Source of the DNA: Pithys albifrons albifrons
Lineage: Eukaryota; Chordata; Aves; Passeriformes; Thamnophilidae
Direction: 5' to 3'
Length of the DNA: 64,000 bases
NCBI RefSeq assembly: GCF_047495875.1
Contig: NC_092461.1
Span: forward strand, 89,245,431 to 89,309,430
The position numbers were made by a program, and so were the translations under genes. The notes beneath the pieces were generated by a model. That model was not told where the DNA came from, did no database searches, and saw only the letters and a program-made list of their open reading frames with translations. Of this stretch, positions 12,752-24,960 are shown in pieces; position 1 is the stretch's first letter; each line of letters opens with the position of its first letter.

Positions 12752-15700
12752 GAGGTGGTATATGGTCCCCCCACCAATATGTAGCTCATTTAGAAACTGA
12801 ATAGTCACTACAGCTTGATTATAATGTATCCTTACTATGTTAGGTTCATCTCAAATAATCCATGTAATACTTCTAATGGAAAGTTCCTTTGTGTTCCTCA
12901 CAGCACCCGAGCTAAGCTGAAGTGCCCAATTGCACCTGTAGCCAGAAGGATTTTCCTCACAATGTTTGTCAAGGATTATTTAAACATTTCTCAGATGTGT
13001 ACCCACAAAATGTTTGCTGCACAGTTGCTTCTTTTGCAGTGTAAGAAAACTAATTCCAAGGAAAATTGCAGAAAAATATTGGAAGACCGGTGGCTTTTGA
13101 GTTGCAGGAACACACCACACAGTGATTCCATTGGCAACTGATAAATGCTTCTACTTTAAGTTGTAGCTGTTCTTGCCTTTGTGTATTAAATGGTGGGTTT
13201 TTCTAAGTGTGGATGAGAGCTAGATTTAGATACAGAGGCCAAATAATGTTTTTAAAGTGAGAACCAGCCTAGATTACTAGTCTGTGCTTATTGTTATTAG
13301 TAGATTTGATGCTACAAACAGTGATATCTGCATACAGGTCAAAATCAAGTGGAGGGCTTATGTTATGACTCAGATTCATTTCAAGCATGATTATGAATAA
13401 ATTATGACTAAGAGGATTTGAGCAGGTAGAAGTCTACAACAAACATTGGCTGTGCTTCTTTGTCCACTTAAGTTCTAAGCTGATGAAATTTTGGGCCAAG
13501 CAGGTCTCTGAAGTTATGTTTCACCTCAGTAACATATCCCATACATTTGAAATACTTAGATTTTATTAATTTGATTGTACTAGTAATTTGAAACTTCTTA
13601 AGATTTTATTTTATTTTGTTTTATTTGTGCCTTATTCTGCCTCAGTGCTCTCCCAGTGGATACTACTTGTTAAATTTCATCAGCAACTACATTCAATTAA
13701 AAAAAAAAATTAAAAACCCCACAACTGTTGCTACTTGATTTAAAAGAAAAAAATCAAAAACCTGGATTTTGCATCAGGAACTGCAGCTAGTCCAGTGTTA
13801 GTCTATTTTTGACTGAATGGAAAGCCCTTGCTACCACTTGTCTCAGTAATGTTCATTAAGGATAGTCAGATAAGACAATATTTATGCATTTTTGCTTTTA
13901 ATGCTAAATCTTTCCACAGTCTGTTGTTAGGTTTGTTCCAGTTTTCATTGTAGACTACTACTCCAGTACATCTCATTTGGCTGATCATGCACAGTAATCT
14001 AACAGTCAAGAGTGATCAAGAAAGAGAGAGAAAATGCTACTGAATCTTCAGCTTCTACTCCAGGTTTCCCATTCCCCAAATAGAGATAAAACTTTTGAAG
14101 GCAAATCCCACATGTTCTGCATCGGCATATGAAGTAACCCAGGATAAAACTGTACACAGTTAAATTTTTCCAGGAAAAAAAAAAGGTTGCCTATTGTTAG
14201 CTGCAGAATGAGCTAGTTTTCTTCTTCTATTTTAATGAATTGCTTCATACCTCTTTACTTCAAGGCAGATTTAATACTGCTGTTGATGTTTTGATATCTC
14301 TGGTGTGTAATGTATTTATGTTACAATATAATTGTGTTTTACACTCCTTTGTTTAACTTTTATTGTCAAATTCTTCTGCCCATATCTGAGGGGAAAACAA
14401 ACTGAAATATTTTAACTGTGTTCTAATAATTTAAACAACATATTAAGCAAGTTTTTTTGGCAATATATCATTGGAATGGAATTAGGCCACAGTTCAAACA
14501 GGATTCTCACAAATCAAATTGATGTATTTTTCAAACCCAGAAGAGTGTTAGGACTGCCAAAAGAGTTTTACCTTACACCTCATTTTCTGTCAGCAGGTGT
14601 TGGTTCATTTGTTTGTTTGTTTTGAACTGAATTTGTGATCATGGATACCTAAAGAGGCTAACTTAGGTTAGTATCAAACACCAAAAAGTTGTTTCTACAC
14701 CAAATGAAACAGAGTTTTCATAATGCAAGCACACATTAATTGACAAATTCTTGCTCTATAGTGAAGTTGTTAATAAGCATAAAGCAGTATCAGTAACAAA
14801 GTAGGAATGTTGCACAGCTTCAGAGGTGATTTAACACATACTAAGGTGGTACCATGATAAGTGTCCTTTACTGGGGTTGTACTGAAAATCAGTATACCCA
14901 CCTGAATTAAAGATGACACTTTTGACAAGCAGTCCAGAAAATCTGAAAGGAATGGAAAGAAGATGGGGGAGAAGGCAGCATTCATGCTAGGTAGATTGTT
15001 GTTTAAATGAACTTCAGAGGATCAAAAAGCAATACTTTGTAATATGTACTTGTAGGTTTTCTTTGCCAGCTATGTGGTCTCTCACTCTTTCTTTCTTAAT
15101 TGTATCAATGACATTAAGAATTCTAAGAAGGAAAATATAATCATACAAGACCCATAGTATCTCTGAAAGATGTAAAAGCCCAGTTGGAATTTTACAGAAT
15201 ATCTCAGCAGAACTATCACCACAGCTAGTTTTACTTACGCTCTGGAAATTCCAGAGTTCTTTTTTTGGAGGAGAGAAGGAGTAGTATGCTTTGAGGGTTT
15301 GTTTTGGTTTCACTGGAGGGTGCTGTTTTGTTTTAGAAATTCTACAACTGTGAAAATCTATTTAAACTCTCTGCTCCTCTGAGTTTGTATTTTCTTGAAC
15401 TCTGGGCCACTGCATGCCCAGAGCATCCAGTTGCAGAGCCACTGCTCTGCAGATTGTCTGACTGTTCCAGTATCACCACCTTTCACATTTAAGTGTAAAT
15501 TGCATGGTAATTAATATTTATCTAAAGCCTCAGCACTAGAATTCAGGTGATTGTATGAGAAAGTTCTATTAATTTTTCTTTTTTCTCTCTTTTTTAATGA
15601 AAACATTGGTCTTCATTAGAACAGAAGTATACTTGCCTCTAGGACTTAGCTTGGGCACAAGCTTCTGTAACTTCATATCCCGATTTCTCAGTGGTTATTG

Positions 15701-16111
15701 AGTAGCAGGGTGTGAGTATGTTGCCAGCAAAGCATGGCATCAAGTCCAAAGAAATAATCCTTGTTATTTCCATGCAGGGAAGGCCCTTTCCTGTTCCCCA
15801 TGCTGATATGATCCAGGGTGGAAGAAGCTGTGTTGTTTTTGGTTTGACATTATGATGGCTAAAGGCAGTACCAATGTCTCAGGTGGTAGAAGAGAAGAGG
15901 AAGAGAGGTTAGTCCTGGGGCCAAGGAAAGGCAGCAATGCAAGGGAAAGGTTTAAGAGTGGGCGTGTGTAACCTGAAGAGCATTGCCTGGTTCCTTATAT
16001 GAGGTTCTGCTGGGGGATGAATTTTTCCTGGTGTGTAGGAGGAAGGAGAGAGAAACTATATATTTCTGTAGAGCTTGTTTTGTTGACTCTTTCTTTCTGC
16101 TATCCTTTATA
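12752..16111. other. Non-coding DNA, no gene seen
   Basis: Mostly AT-rich unique sequence. A short TTTG repeat lies at about 14607-14623, an A/T-rich tract near 13696-13715, and an A run near 14175-14184. The 108-codon plus-strand frame at 12815-13141 has no recognisable motif and is regarded as chance. Confidence 0.5.
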
Positions 16112-16662
16112 CATAGAATTATAAAACGTGTTGAGTTGGAAGGGACCTTCAAAACCATCTAGTTCCATCCCTTCCTGCCATGGGCATGGACACCTTCCAC
16201 TAGAACAGGTTGCTCAAAGCCTCATCCAAGCTGGCTTTGAACACTTCCAGGGATAGGGCATCCACAACTTCTCTGGGCAACCTGTTTCACTGCCTTGCTA
16301 CCCTCCGAGTAAAGAATTTTTTCCTAATATCTGACCAAAATATCTTATGCTTTGGCTTAAAAATTCCCCTTTGTCCTGTCTTTATCTACCCATGTAAAAA
16401 GTTGCTCTTCCTCTTCTTATAAGCCCTCCTGAAAAACTGAAAGGCTGCAATGAGGTCTCCCCCAAACCTTCTCTTTGCCAGGCTAAACAACCCCAGCTTT
16501 CTCAGCCTGTCTTCATAGGAGAGGTGCCCCATGTGCTACTCATCTTCATGGCCTCCTCTGGACCTGTTCTGAGGACCCCAGAGCTGGGCACAATACTCTA
16601 GGTGGGGTCTCACAAGGGCAGAGTAGAGAGGAAGAATCACCTCCTTTGACCTGCTGGTCATA
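16112..16662 (-). mobile_element. CR1 LINE: ORF2 C-terminus plus 3'UTR
   Basis: This is the largest CR1 copy in the window, about 550 bases in antisense. Read on the minus strand, 16609 down to about 16571 encodes [13 protein letters not shown], the conserved stretch near the C-terminal end of CR1 ORF2, the endonuclease/reverse-transcriptase polyprotein. The 3'UTR follows, with its GGCAACCTGTT, CATCCAACC-like and GGAAGGGACC blocks seen on the plus strand, and the tail is at about 16112-16130. Shortly after the ORF2 motif the copy lacks about 20 bases relative to the CR1 consensus I remember, which breaks the frame, so it is dead. The endonuclease and the RT active-site region are absent through 5' truncation. 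Confidence 0.95.
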
Positions 16663-18299
16663 AACTAAATACTGTTTTAATAAGGTGTACAATCCCATTT
16701 TTGTTCTGGAAATACTGTGCTGATAACTCTGCTGTTGATGGCTGCCTGACTACATGTGCCTTCTCCCTCCCTCAACTAAAAATAAGCTTTGCAACCTCCT
16801 GTCATTTTCAAGTCAGTTTTGCAGGAATATGCCATTAATGACCGTGCCAAAGAAAAAAGCTGTGTTTTGGATGTTGCTCATTGCCACCAGAGTAGCCATG
16901 CTGAGGAGTGCATGCAACTAGTTAGTAATGAGACTGTTGGTTCTGCTCCTCTAAAACTGATTTTTGTAGAAAACAGAACAAGGTTTGATAACCTGTCCAT
17001 GTTTATTTCCTTACTGCATCAGCAGTAGCCTCAACTGTTGGTGCATATGAGGTCTTCTAGGGTACAGGAAAATGTTTAATGAATCTGTTGATGTCTTTTC
17101 TACAGTATTGTTCAGCAGCTCATACCTATCTGCATGCTGAAGGCAAAGGAGATTCCTTTCTAAGCTGACATAAAGAGAGGTGGAAATCTATGTTAATTTT
17201 CTGAATCTCTGTCACTTCCATGTCTATGAAAGCACTGGTATAAGATGAGGGGATAACATTAGGTTTATTTGAAAATGTGTTCCTGAAAAATGTAGCATTA
17301 CTGCTGCAACTTGATCTTAATGTTATTTGGGTGCTAGTATATATCCTGACCTTAATTGTTCTTTCAGAATAAATCTTTCAGTTTTATATTCTCTTCTCTA
17401 AACAGGTTATAGAACCTTGAGTTTTCTTCCTTTAAGCACAAACATAGTCTGTCAGTGGTACTATATAAACAGATAGCTGTAAAATGCATCACCATAATTC
17501 AAATCCAAGCAGTATTTATTCACTGCAATCAGTGACTGCACTGATTGTGTCTTCATGAAAGCAAATGTTCCTTTAAAAATGTACAGATCAAATTAATATA
17601 GCAGTTACAGAAATGTGGGAGTTTTTTTCCTTGAAAGAGTTTGTAAAAGAAAAAATGGAAAAAAGTCACTATGAGTAACAGAAAAGTAGGGTTGAGATTG
17701 GTTTTCAGGGGGGTAAATATATTTGACTAATTTTCAAGGTTTGAAATGTATTTTACCATGGAATTTGGTTCAATGCTCAGTGTGTGTGCCTGGTTCTGGA
17801 ATATTAGCTTTATAAAAATTCCCTGAAAGCAAAGCATTGCAGTTATGTTTTTTTAAAGATCATTTTTTGATGTAGGTTTAGTATCACTGTCACAGCATCT
17901 AAGGCTTCTTTGGAAGAAGCTACATAGTTTATAAAGGGATTGCATCATAGAGACTTTTGTGATTGATTTGTACATACTACAGCAAAAATTGCAGCAATAA
18001 AACAGATCTTACCCAAATGACAACTTGAAACAAATAAATGTATTTATTTATTTGTTTATTTAGGTGAATTTAGTACTCATGAAAAGCGCCAGATTGACAG
18101 CCAAAGAGACTGAATATCTCTATTCCACAGACTTGAGTACAGAAGAAAGTAGTGCAGGATTCTCATGTGGCCCTGCTAATGTCTTCACCTTGATCTGTAG
18201 CTACCAGCTTCAGACATGGGTAGTTGTTTACATCCCCATTGACTCCTTTGACTAAAACTGCCAGCAAGAGTGGCAAATGCAGAGATACTGTAGAGGAAG
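16663..18299. other. Non-coding DNA with a small hairpin
   Basis: Unique AT-rich DNA. A perfect 9-bp stem with an ACTG loop lies at 17526-17547. An AT-rich simple tract of ATTT-like units lies at about 18032-18062. No gene is recognised. Confidence 0.5.
17526..17547. repeat. Perfect 9-bp hairpin, ACTG loop
   Basis: CAATCAGTG, ACTG, CACTGATTG: the arms are exact reverse complements. It is short enough to be chance in 64 kb. Confidence 0.5.
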
Positions 18300-18809
18300 C
18301 TAGTTGATATCACGGGGACAGCTCACACTTTTGAGTAGCCACTGACCTGGCCAAGATTCAAAACAGTGTGATATGTACTTGAAGGTTTCCGCATTCCTAT
18401 GCCGCAGTCCCAAAGCGGTTTGACATCTTGACGTGATATTCCTCTTTGTTTCCTGGTTAAATCTAGCCAGTCTTATGGGATTTTGCACTCTGTCCTCATA
18501 CAGTTGCATTTCAGTTGCAACTTGAGAAGCTATTCGAGGATCAATCCCTTGTTCATTTTTCTTTAATTCAAAGAAATCAAAATAATTGTCCCTCAAGACC
18601 AAGTTTGAAGACTATTCCCAAGAAGGGTCTCTTGAACTTTGCCTCTTCCTCTCCATACCTCTTTCTCTACCAATGAGTCTGATCAGGAATAAGTTATACT
18701 GCCCTTGGTGGAAGAGATCAAACAAATTGTATAGACTTGTGTGCACCAGACTTTCATAGTAGCATGTCTGCTTTCTGTTGAAGCTTACCTTGTCCTTCTG
18801 CCACAGCAG
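18300..18809 (-). pseudogene. Coding fossil of unknown family, one in-frame stop
   Basis: On the minus strand, one frame is open for about 65 codons from 18809, meets a single TAG at 18614-18612, and then continues in the same frame for about 100 codons to a TAG near 18300. The composition is unlike chance ORFs of this window. It is a charged, soluble-looking protein with mixed third positions and several CpG-containing codons. Recognisable stretches include NYFDFFELKKNEQG and RLARFNQETKRNITSRC, the latter with an N-I-T sequon. A CAG/GTCAGT donor-like site lies at about 18353, so the true coding part may end there. I do not recognise the family. It could be a processed pseudogene, an old exon, or an endogenised foreign gene. 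No poly-A tail or target duplication is evident. The TAG argues against a working exon unless it is a sequencing error. Confidence 0.45.
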
Positions 18810-18812
18810 CTA

Positions 18813-21800
18813 TGGAAATCAGTCAGAGGCAGCCACTTATGCTTTTGCACTGTGATTTGAATTAGTGTGCATTTAAAGCAGTCAACCTTAGCAATTTCTT
18901 TGCAAAGGTCAAGTAAAATTATTGTCCTGTTGCCAAAATTGCCCCATATTGAATAGGGACTACTAAGGATAACAAGAGTAGTGATGTAATATTCTTTGAT
19001 TGCTAAATTTAATTAAGATGTTCTTAAGGTCAGTAATGCAGAGATGTGCCCCTTTGTCCAAAGAGTCTGTTCCAAATCATAATGCCAATCTTAGATGGGA
19101 AATAACATGTGAAATATTTTCTAGTTTTCAGGTTTTATTCCGGTTATATGTTTTAAAGCTGTACTGCTGGACATAATTAAATTATGCTTTCTCCTTAAAA
19201 GAAGTCTTGTTATTTGAGCTACTAGTAGTTCTTTAAAATGTAAAATTTAAACTGAGAATAGGAAAACTGTTCTTTTGGGAGTTTTTGTACTTGCAGGTAA
19301 GCAAGAGAACTTACATACCATACTAGTCATAATTTTGATTGGAATGGTAAAATTTCTCACTGACTGCGAGAAATTCCATTTGAATTCACTTTAGCACATA
19401 ATGCTTTTTCTGTTGTTGCTGTGGTCAAGTCAGTGGCTGCTGATGCAACTTGAGCTGTAGAACTGGTGTAACACTGCTATGAAGAAAAATAGAAGTGAAT
19501 TTTTGTTATCAAAAGTGAGCAGTCTTATTGTAATACCAGTGATATATTCCTCTGTTGTACTGTCCAGATGGCACAACTGTTAGAGATATATTTGATACTT
19601 GCCTAATACCTTCAGGTTTTAGGTGAGATCTCAGTTCAATATTGAGAAGTGACATATCTTAGTTAGCATGTATATATTAATTAATAAGTGGCTTTTTGCT
19701 GGCATTTAATTTTTAATTGTAGAGCTGTGGTTGTGGGCAAGCTACCTGTGCTTTTTGAATTCTACTTTGCTGTAACTTTCCTTAAGAGGGTAATAATATA
19801 TATCTTTGAGTGAAATAAGATGAGTTGGCAATAATCTCAGGTCAGAGCTTTCCAGCAGTAGCAGCCCAGCGTCAGAAGCTGTGTAATCTTAAAATTCTTA
19901 ACTTTTAAAAGCACTATTGCGAACACTTCATTAAAAAAGAAAAATTAAAAAATAAGTTAATTCTTCCAAGTAAGTAAAAAAAGCTAATCATTTTGGTAAA
20001 TGATCATGCGGTGATTATTAAACTAATGTGTAATTAGCATTTTCTAATGACAATCATAATTTTGACAAATGCTTTCATTCATTTTTTTCTGATCATTAAA
20101 GACCTTGAAAGCACTGACTTTTGTTAACTGAGTCCCTTGGCTATTCAACAGGGATGCAATTCAACCTAATACTCCAGTGGCCAGTAATCAGAGAGTTGCC
20201 TATTAAGTGAAGGAAATTTTATCATTGTCTTTATGAACATCAGCTTTATTTGTTCTCTAACACAGCAGGTAGGTAGAACTGCAGGAGCATCCAACTGTTA
20301 CTTACTCATTCCTTTTTTAAAATAATGAATTGCACCAGGTGTTTTTATGTTTTGCATGATCAAAATTCAGCCAATACTTTGACAATCTTTGGGGTCATTC
20401 AGGTACAGGGTTTTGGGGTTTTGGTTGGTTGTTTTGTTTTGTTTTCTTTTGAAAAGTTGAGCCAAAAGTAGATTTCAGTTTTCTCAATGTGTGTTTTTGT
20501 GATAACTTCTAAAAGTAACATACTTGCTGTTATGAATATCTGTGGATAGCCATTACCTATGATATATTATCTATGACCTTGATTCTATAAATTGGTACTT
20601 AACATCAGAGACACTGAACATAGCATAGCTAAACGTTCTCCTATGTGCAGGCAACCCATCTTATAATCAGTGCTGATGTTCAGATCCTCTTGCTTATCCC
20701 ACTGCTTCTGCCAAATCCTCTCCCCTTGTAGTTCCTTGTATTTTTTACCTATGCCATGGCAGAGATACTCTTTCTTAGCTCTCTGCAGCAACTCTGCAGC
20801 TGCTCAGATCTTTATCCTCACTTTCCTGAAGCACATCCAGAATTCATGGCCCCTCTGCAGCATAATTCCTTTTTTAAGCATGTTTGTCCATCTAAGTCTC
20901 AATTTCAGTTCTTTTTCCTGCAGCTGGAATGGGGTTATTTTATATTTACAGAATGTGAAAGATAAAACAAGCATGCAGAAAGTATAGCAATGTAGAGCAT
21001 AGTCACCAAAATATTTCTGTGTTTGTTTACTTTAGATGTTTGAGTTTGTGCAGAGCCAAGCTGACTTCAAAAATAAAGGACAGATGATCAGAAATGTGGA
21101 TGAGGACAGCATGTTCCGTTGCTTTATTTAGCATTGAGCATATTAATGGGTGCTCAATAAATGGTAATGGTTTTGGAGACATGATGGTTGATGTTTCCTG
21201 GATCAAAACATAGAGGTTTTGTTTAAGAATAGCCCAGCTGGCAGAGTGATTCTCTTTTGAAACTGTTTGTGATCAAAATATGTCAGAGCTGTATCTATAA
21301 AGTACAGTAGGCAAGACTTTTTGTCAGTGGATTGGTTAATTTATTTTAACAGTAAACTATCAACTGTATCTTTGATTATTCATCCCTCCTGTCACACCAT
21401 ATTCCTATCAATGAGTTAAAGTGCTGCTCTTTTCTGTGCTTTCCAGATTTTGTTTCTTATGTTGTAAACATACTGCTCTCAGAAAAAGGGCTGTATATTT
21501 TTGGGAGTAGGAGCACATAAAGAAAAGAGAGGATTACAAATTTGTTTGTGTGCAAAATTGTGCCACATGCATACTTTGGACAGGTAGTATTGAGAAGGAG
21601 AAAACTATCATCCATCTTCTGAGGAAGCCGTTTGTGTAACTCGTGGGGTGTTATCCTCCCTAGTCAGAGCACACCTCAGTGTGACTGCTATAACCAAAAA
21701 CTCCAAGATCATAAAATAATCATACCTCTTATTTTGTCATCTCAGCTGATTGTTCCTCTTAAATAAACAGGGCTTTTGGCTTTAAGTTAAGCGGAGATGG

Positions 21801-24550
21801 CTTCCAAATTATTGGCTTTCTAAGGTACTTAGTACAGGTACTGAGCAAAGCTATTTAAATCCATCCATGATATTTCCATGGTTAAAGTAATATGTGAGGG
21901 AATTCAGACAGAAAGTAGGCAAATTTAACTTTGTTTTCTCTCCCTCTTTTTCTTGACGCTACCTCTTTCTCTTCCCCTTCTCTCTCCACACGGCTCTTTT
22001 TTCACCTTTAAGGAAAATAAATCAATTACTGTGTCCTTTCTGACCTTTCAGTTTGTCATGTGTATTTTTCTTTGGGTTTTTAATGTTTTTGGGATACTCT
22101 CCAAAGGAAAGTAAAATTTCTTAAGGAAAAACTCCCAAAGTTGATTACACTTTAAAAAAATGGAAATTAATTTCAAATGTTGGTAGCATATTTACCAGAT
22201 AAATTATATTAAATGTTTTTACTTTTTTCATTTGGAAACTTTGTATTCCTAAATTTGTATTAAAATATTTTTTAAGTAAAACATGAAAAAATGTGTTGTT
22301 AAGAAGTCTTTAGAAATCTGAGTCTCTCCATGGGGCAGATATGTAAATATCCACAGTACACATTTCTTATTGTATTGATGTATAGCAGCAGAAACCCTTG
22401 AACTAGGGTTATTGACAAAATAGATTGCAACAGCTCCAAAGACTGGCTCAATTGTGTCTGAATGCATTTAGGCAGCTTTAATTCCTGAATTAATTATACA
22501 ATATACTGTAATGCTACAAAGAAAAAGCCATTAAAGTCATCTGTGTCAAAGGAAATTTGTGTATCGGGGAGTAGATTGTGGCATATAGTCACAGCTGTGC
22601 ATCTGGGTTGTATGGGGAGATTTTCTACCCAAAATCACGTTCTTCTACAACTCTCTGGTTACAGTGAAAGCAACAGATTATTATTATTGCCAGCTCTACA
22701 TATTGCTGCATATCTGCTCTTTTTTTCTTTGGGTGGTAATTTTCGATCTCTGTTACTTGCCTTGAAAGTCACTGAATTTCTCTCTTCCCCCTAAAATAGA
22801 AACAAGTAACTGTTGTTACCAAAGCACTTCAGTCTAGAAGCTTGGGACATTAGGCCCTCAAATATCTGAGCTAACACGACTTGTGAAAAGATTGTGGTGA
22901 TTGGTGGCACTGTAGTGTTGGGGTCAATTTCAAGAATAATGACTCTTCCCGATTTCAACAACCATTGTCCCTGTCTCTGGCCATGTGCAACGATGATTGT
23001 GAAGGGAGAGCCAGGGCTGTGCTTACTCCCATCTGCTTTTTTAGCGGTTTTATTGAGGCTCTGATCTTTTAATGACTACTCAGAGAAAACTTGTTTACCC
23101 TGTTGAAATGCCTGTGAACCTCATAAATATATTTGGTTCCTAATGATAACTGTGATGCTGAAATTTCATCACATGTTGCTTTTTAGGAGATATGGACATT
23201 TGGAAAAAAAAAAAAAGAGATGTCATTTCTCATAGAAGGGTTGCGATCTTTGGGGGGCAGAGTTTCATGCCAACAACGTACAAAACAAGTGGCTGAAGCT
23301 GGGCCTGAATACATTTGCTGCAAAGAAATTGTGAAAAAATCCTCTTCCCAGTAGCAATAAAGCACCTTTTGATCTGTATTTCTGAAGCTGTGCTTTTCAT
23401 TGTTGCTTTCTTTTGTTCTGCTTCTGCCTCTTTTTTCCCAGACAAGCCTGTTTGCCTTAGCCTGCCTGTTTGGTGCTTTGCAGAGCATCTGTAAAAGGGA
23501 TTTCATAGTGCATAGGTTTATGTGCCGTGTAAAAATTCCTCGCAAATACTGTTCCGTCATTACTTAGTAGGAGTAGAGCACTTCTGCTGCCATGGTGCTC
23601 TTGACTGAAAGCATAATTGGTGTATAGGCCCCTGGATAGTTCCTTTGTGCTGAAGTAAATTTGACTTAAGATTTTTACTTAAAACAAGGATAATCATGTT
23701 TGCATGTGGCACAGTTACTTTGGCAGCCTCAGCATCTCAGCCATTTTATGCTCCTTCTTTTTTTTATTGTTTATAGCAGTTGTCCAAACATACAATCACG
23801 TGGTACAATCTGTCTGGAAATTCTAATTCTGATGAGAGCAGAGGTGGGAAGAAGGAGGTGGCAAATTGAAGGTTTCAGTATTTTAAATTCTGCTTTTGCA
23901 TTAGTCTTTTAAGTGTTCCAGAATCCTCCACTGTGATCACGTTACTGGGAAGTGGTCTCAGAGATACAAAACTCAAAACCAGTATTAAGTCAATTTGATA
24001 TTTGTGTGTTGTGAATTTCAGTGTAAGTCACTCAAAAGCTGAGCATGCCATTTCAACCCACAATGTATTTGAATTAGCTTGGAGACTTTTAACTGCTGTG
24101 GCACTAGCAGGTACCACTTAAATATTGTAATATATTATTTTCTGACTCGTGCTCCTTTAAACTGGGCTATTTAACATATGCACTGAATATTAGACCAAAT
24201 TCAGCTTTTGAGGAATTTCAAGCTCGTGGCCAGACACAGAATGGAAAGAAAGCATTGATTGTTAAATGACATACAAATTAACTATCCACAAGTTTAACTC
24301 AGGAAACAGATTAATAAATCTGTCAAAACTGCCTATCTTCCTAAAAATATATTGTAATCTTAGCATGTTACTGTAACCCAGTAAAGTCTTGGTGATATCA
24401 GCATAAATGATTTTATCTAGTATTTTTCTTTTCAAGATAAATCCAAAGGTGTTAAGATCACATTGGTTTTATGGTCATATTTGATATATGATAGTATCAT
24501 CTATGTCTGCAGAATTTATGATATTAATATGAGGAGAATGGTGGGCTTAT
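18813..24550. other. Non-coding DNA, no gene seen
   Basis: AT-rich unique sequence. Notable small items are an imperfect hairpin at 19343-19380, a G/T-skewed tract at about 20410-20452, and an A run near 23205-23217. The 125-codon minus frame at 23183-23560 partly derives from that A run, is overlapped by a second open minus-strand frame, and shows no family motif, so it is not annotated. Confidence 0.5.
19343..19380. repeat. Imperfect hairpin, 13-bp stem
   Basis: AATGG (19343-19347) and AATTTCTC (19351-19358) pair with GAGAAATT (19368-19375) and CCATT (19376-19380). The bulge is TAA and the loop is 9 nt. The structure is seen directly; no function is inferred. Confidence 0.5.
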
Positions 24551-24559
24551 TATTATGGG

Positions 24560-24960
24560 TCACACAGAATTACAGATCCCAATAATAGCACACCTAAAAA
24601 AAGAAAAACTGTCAGCTGTAGAGTAGTGTCAGCGCCCATCTTTTCAAGCTGTTGTAGCTCACATTAGAAAGAAGGCCATTTTAGCTAGGAGCATAACAAT
24701 CTCATTGTATTAATCATTTTCTGTGTTTAAGCAATATGAGGATGTCTGCTTTCAATGACAGAAATAAAATCCTTGAAGGGAACAGTCTGTGAAATAAACT
24801 CTGAAGGGACAGTGAGACTGCCTCTCTTTACTCCCCATGGCCTAATTAAACAGTGGAAAAGCCACCATAAAAGAAATTAAATTTAAAAAGACAAATTAGC
24901 AACAGGAAGGGTGTGGCAGCAGCTAATGTGCATGTGGTGCTCCATTTGCAAGTATCATGA
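24560..24960. promoter_or_regulatory. Candidate conserved non-coding element
   Basis: The sequence is homopolymer-poor and mixes AT-rich homeodomain-like cores (TATTAATCATTTTC near 24708, CTAATTAAAC near 24842) with balanced flanks and a CAGCGCCC patch near 24630. This texture is common in vertebrate developmental enhancers. It is inferred from appearance only and no open frame of interest crosses it. Confidence 0.2.

Noticed and set aside
12754..12768. let-7-like start (GAGGTGGTATATGG) next to the hairpin
   Set aside because: Differs from the let-7 seed and lies outside the stem; no precursor fold around it.
12815..13141. 108-codon plus ORF
   Set aside because: Scattered cysteines without a recognisable pattern; no flanking splice sites or homologous neighbour.
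14750..14764. A 15-mer (CTTGCTCTATAGTGA) also present near 26980
   Set aside because: One or two shared 15-mers are expected by chance in 64 kb; flanks differ.
23183..23560. 125-codon minus-strand ORF
   Set aside because: The end is encoded by a poly-A run, a second minus frame is also open, and no domain signature is seen.
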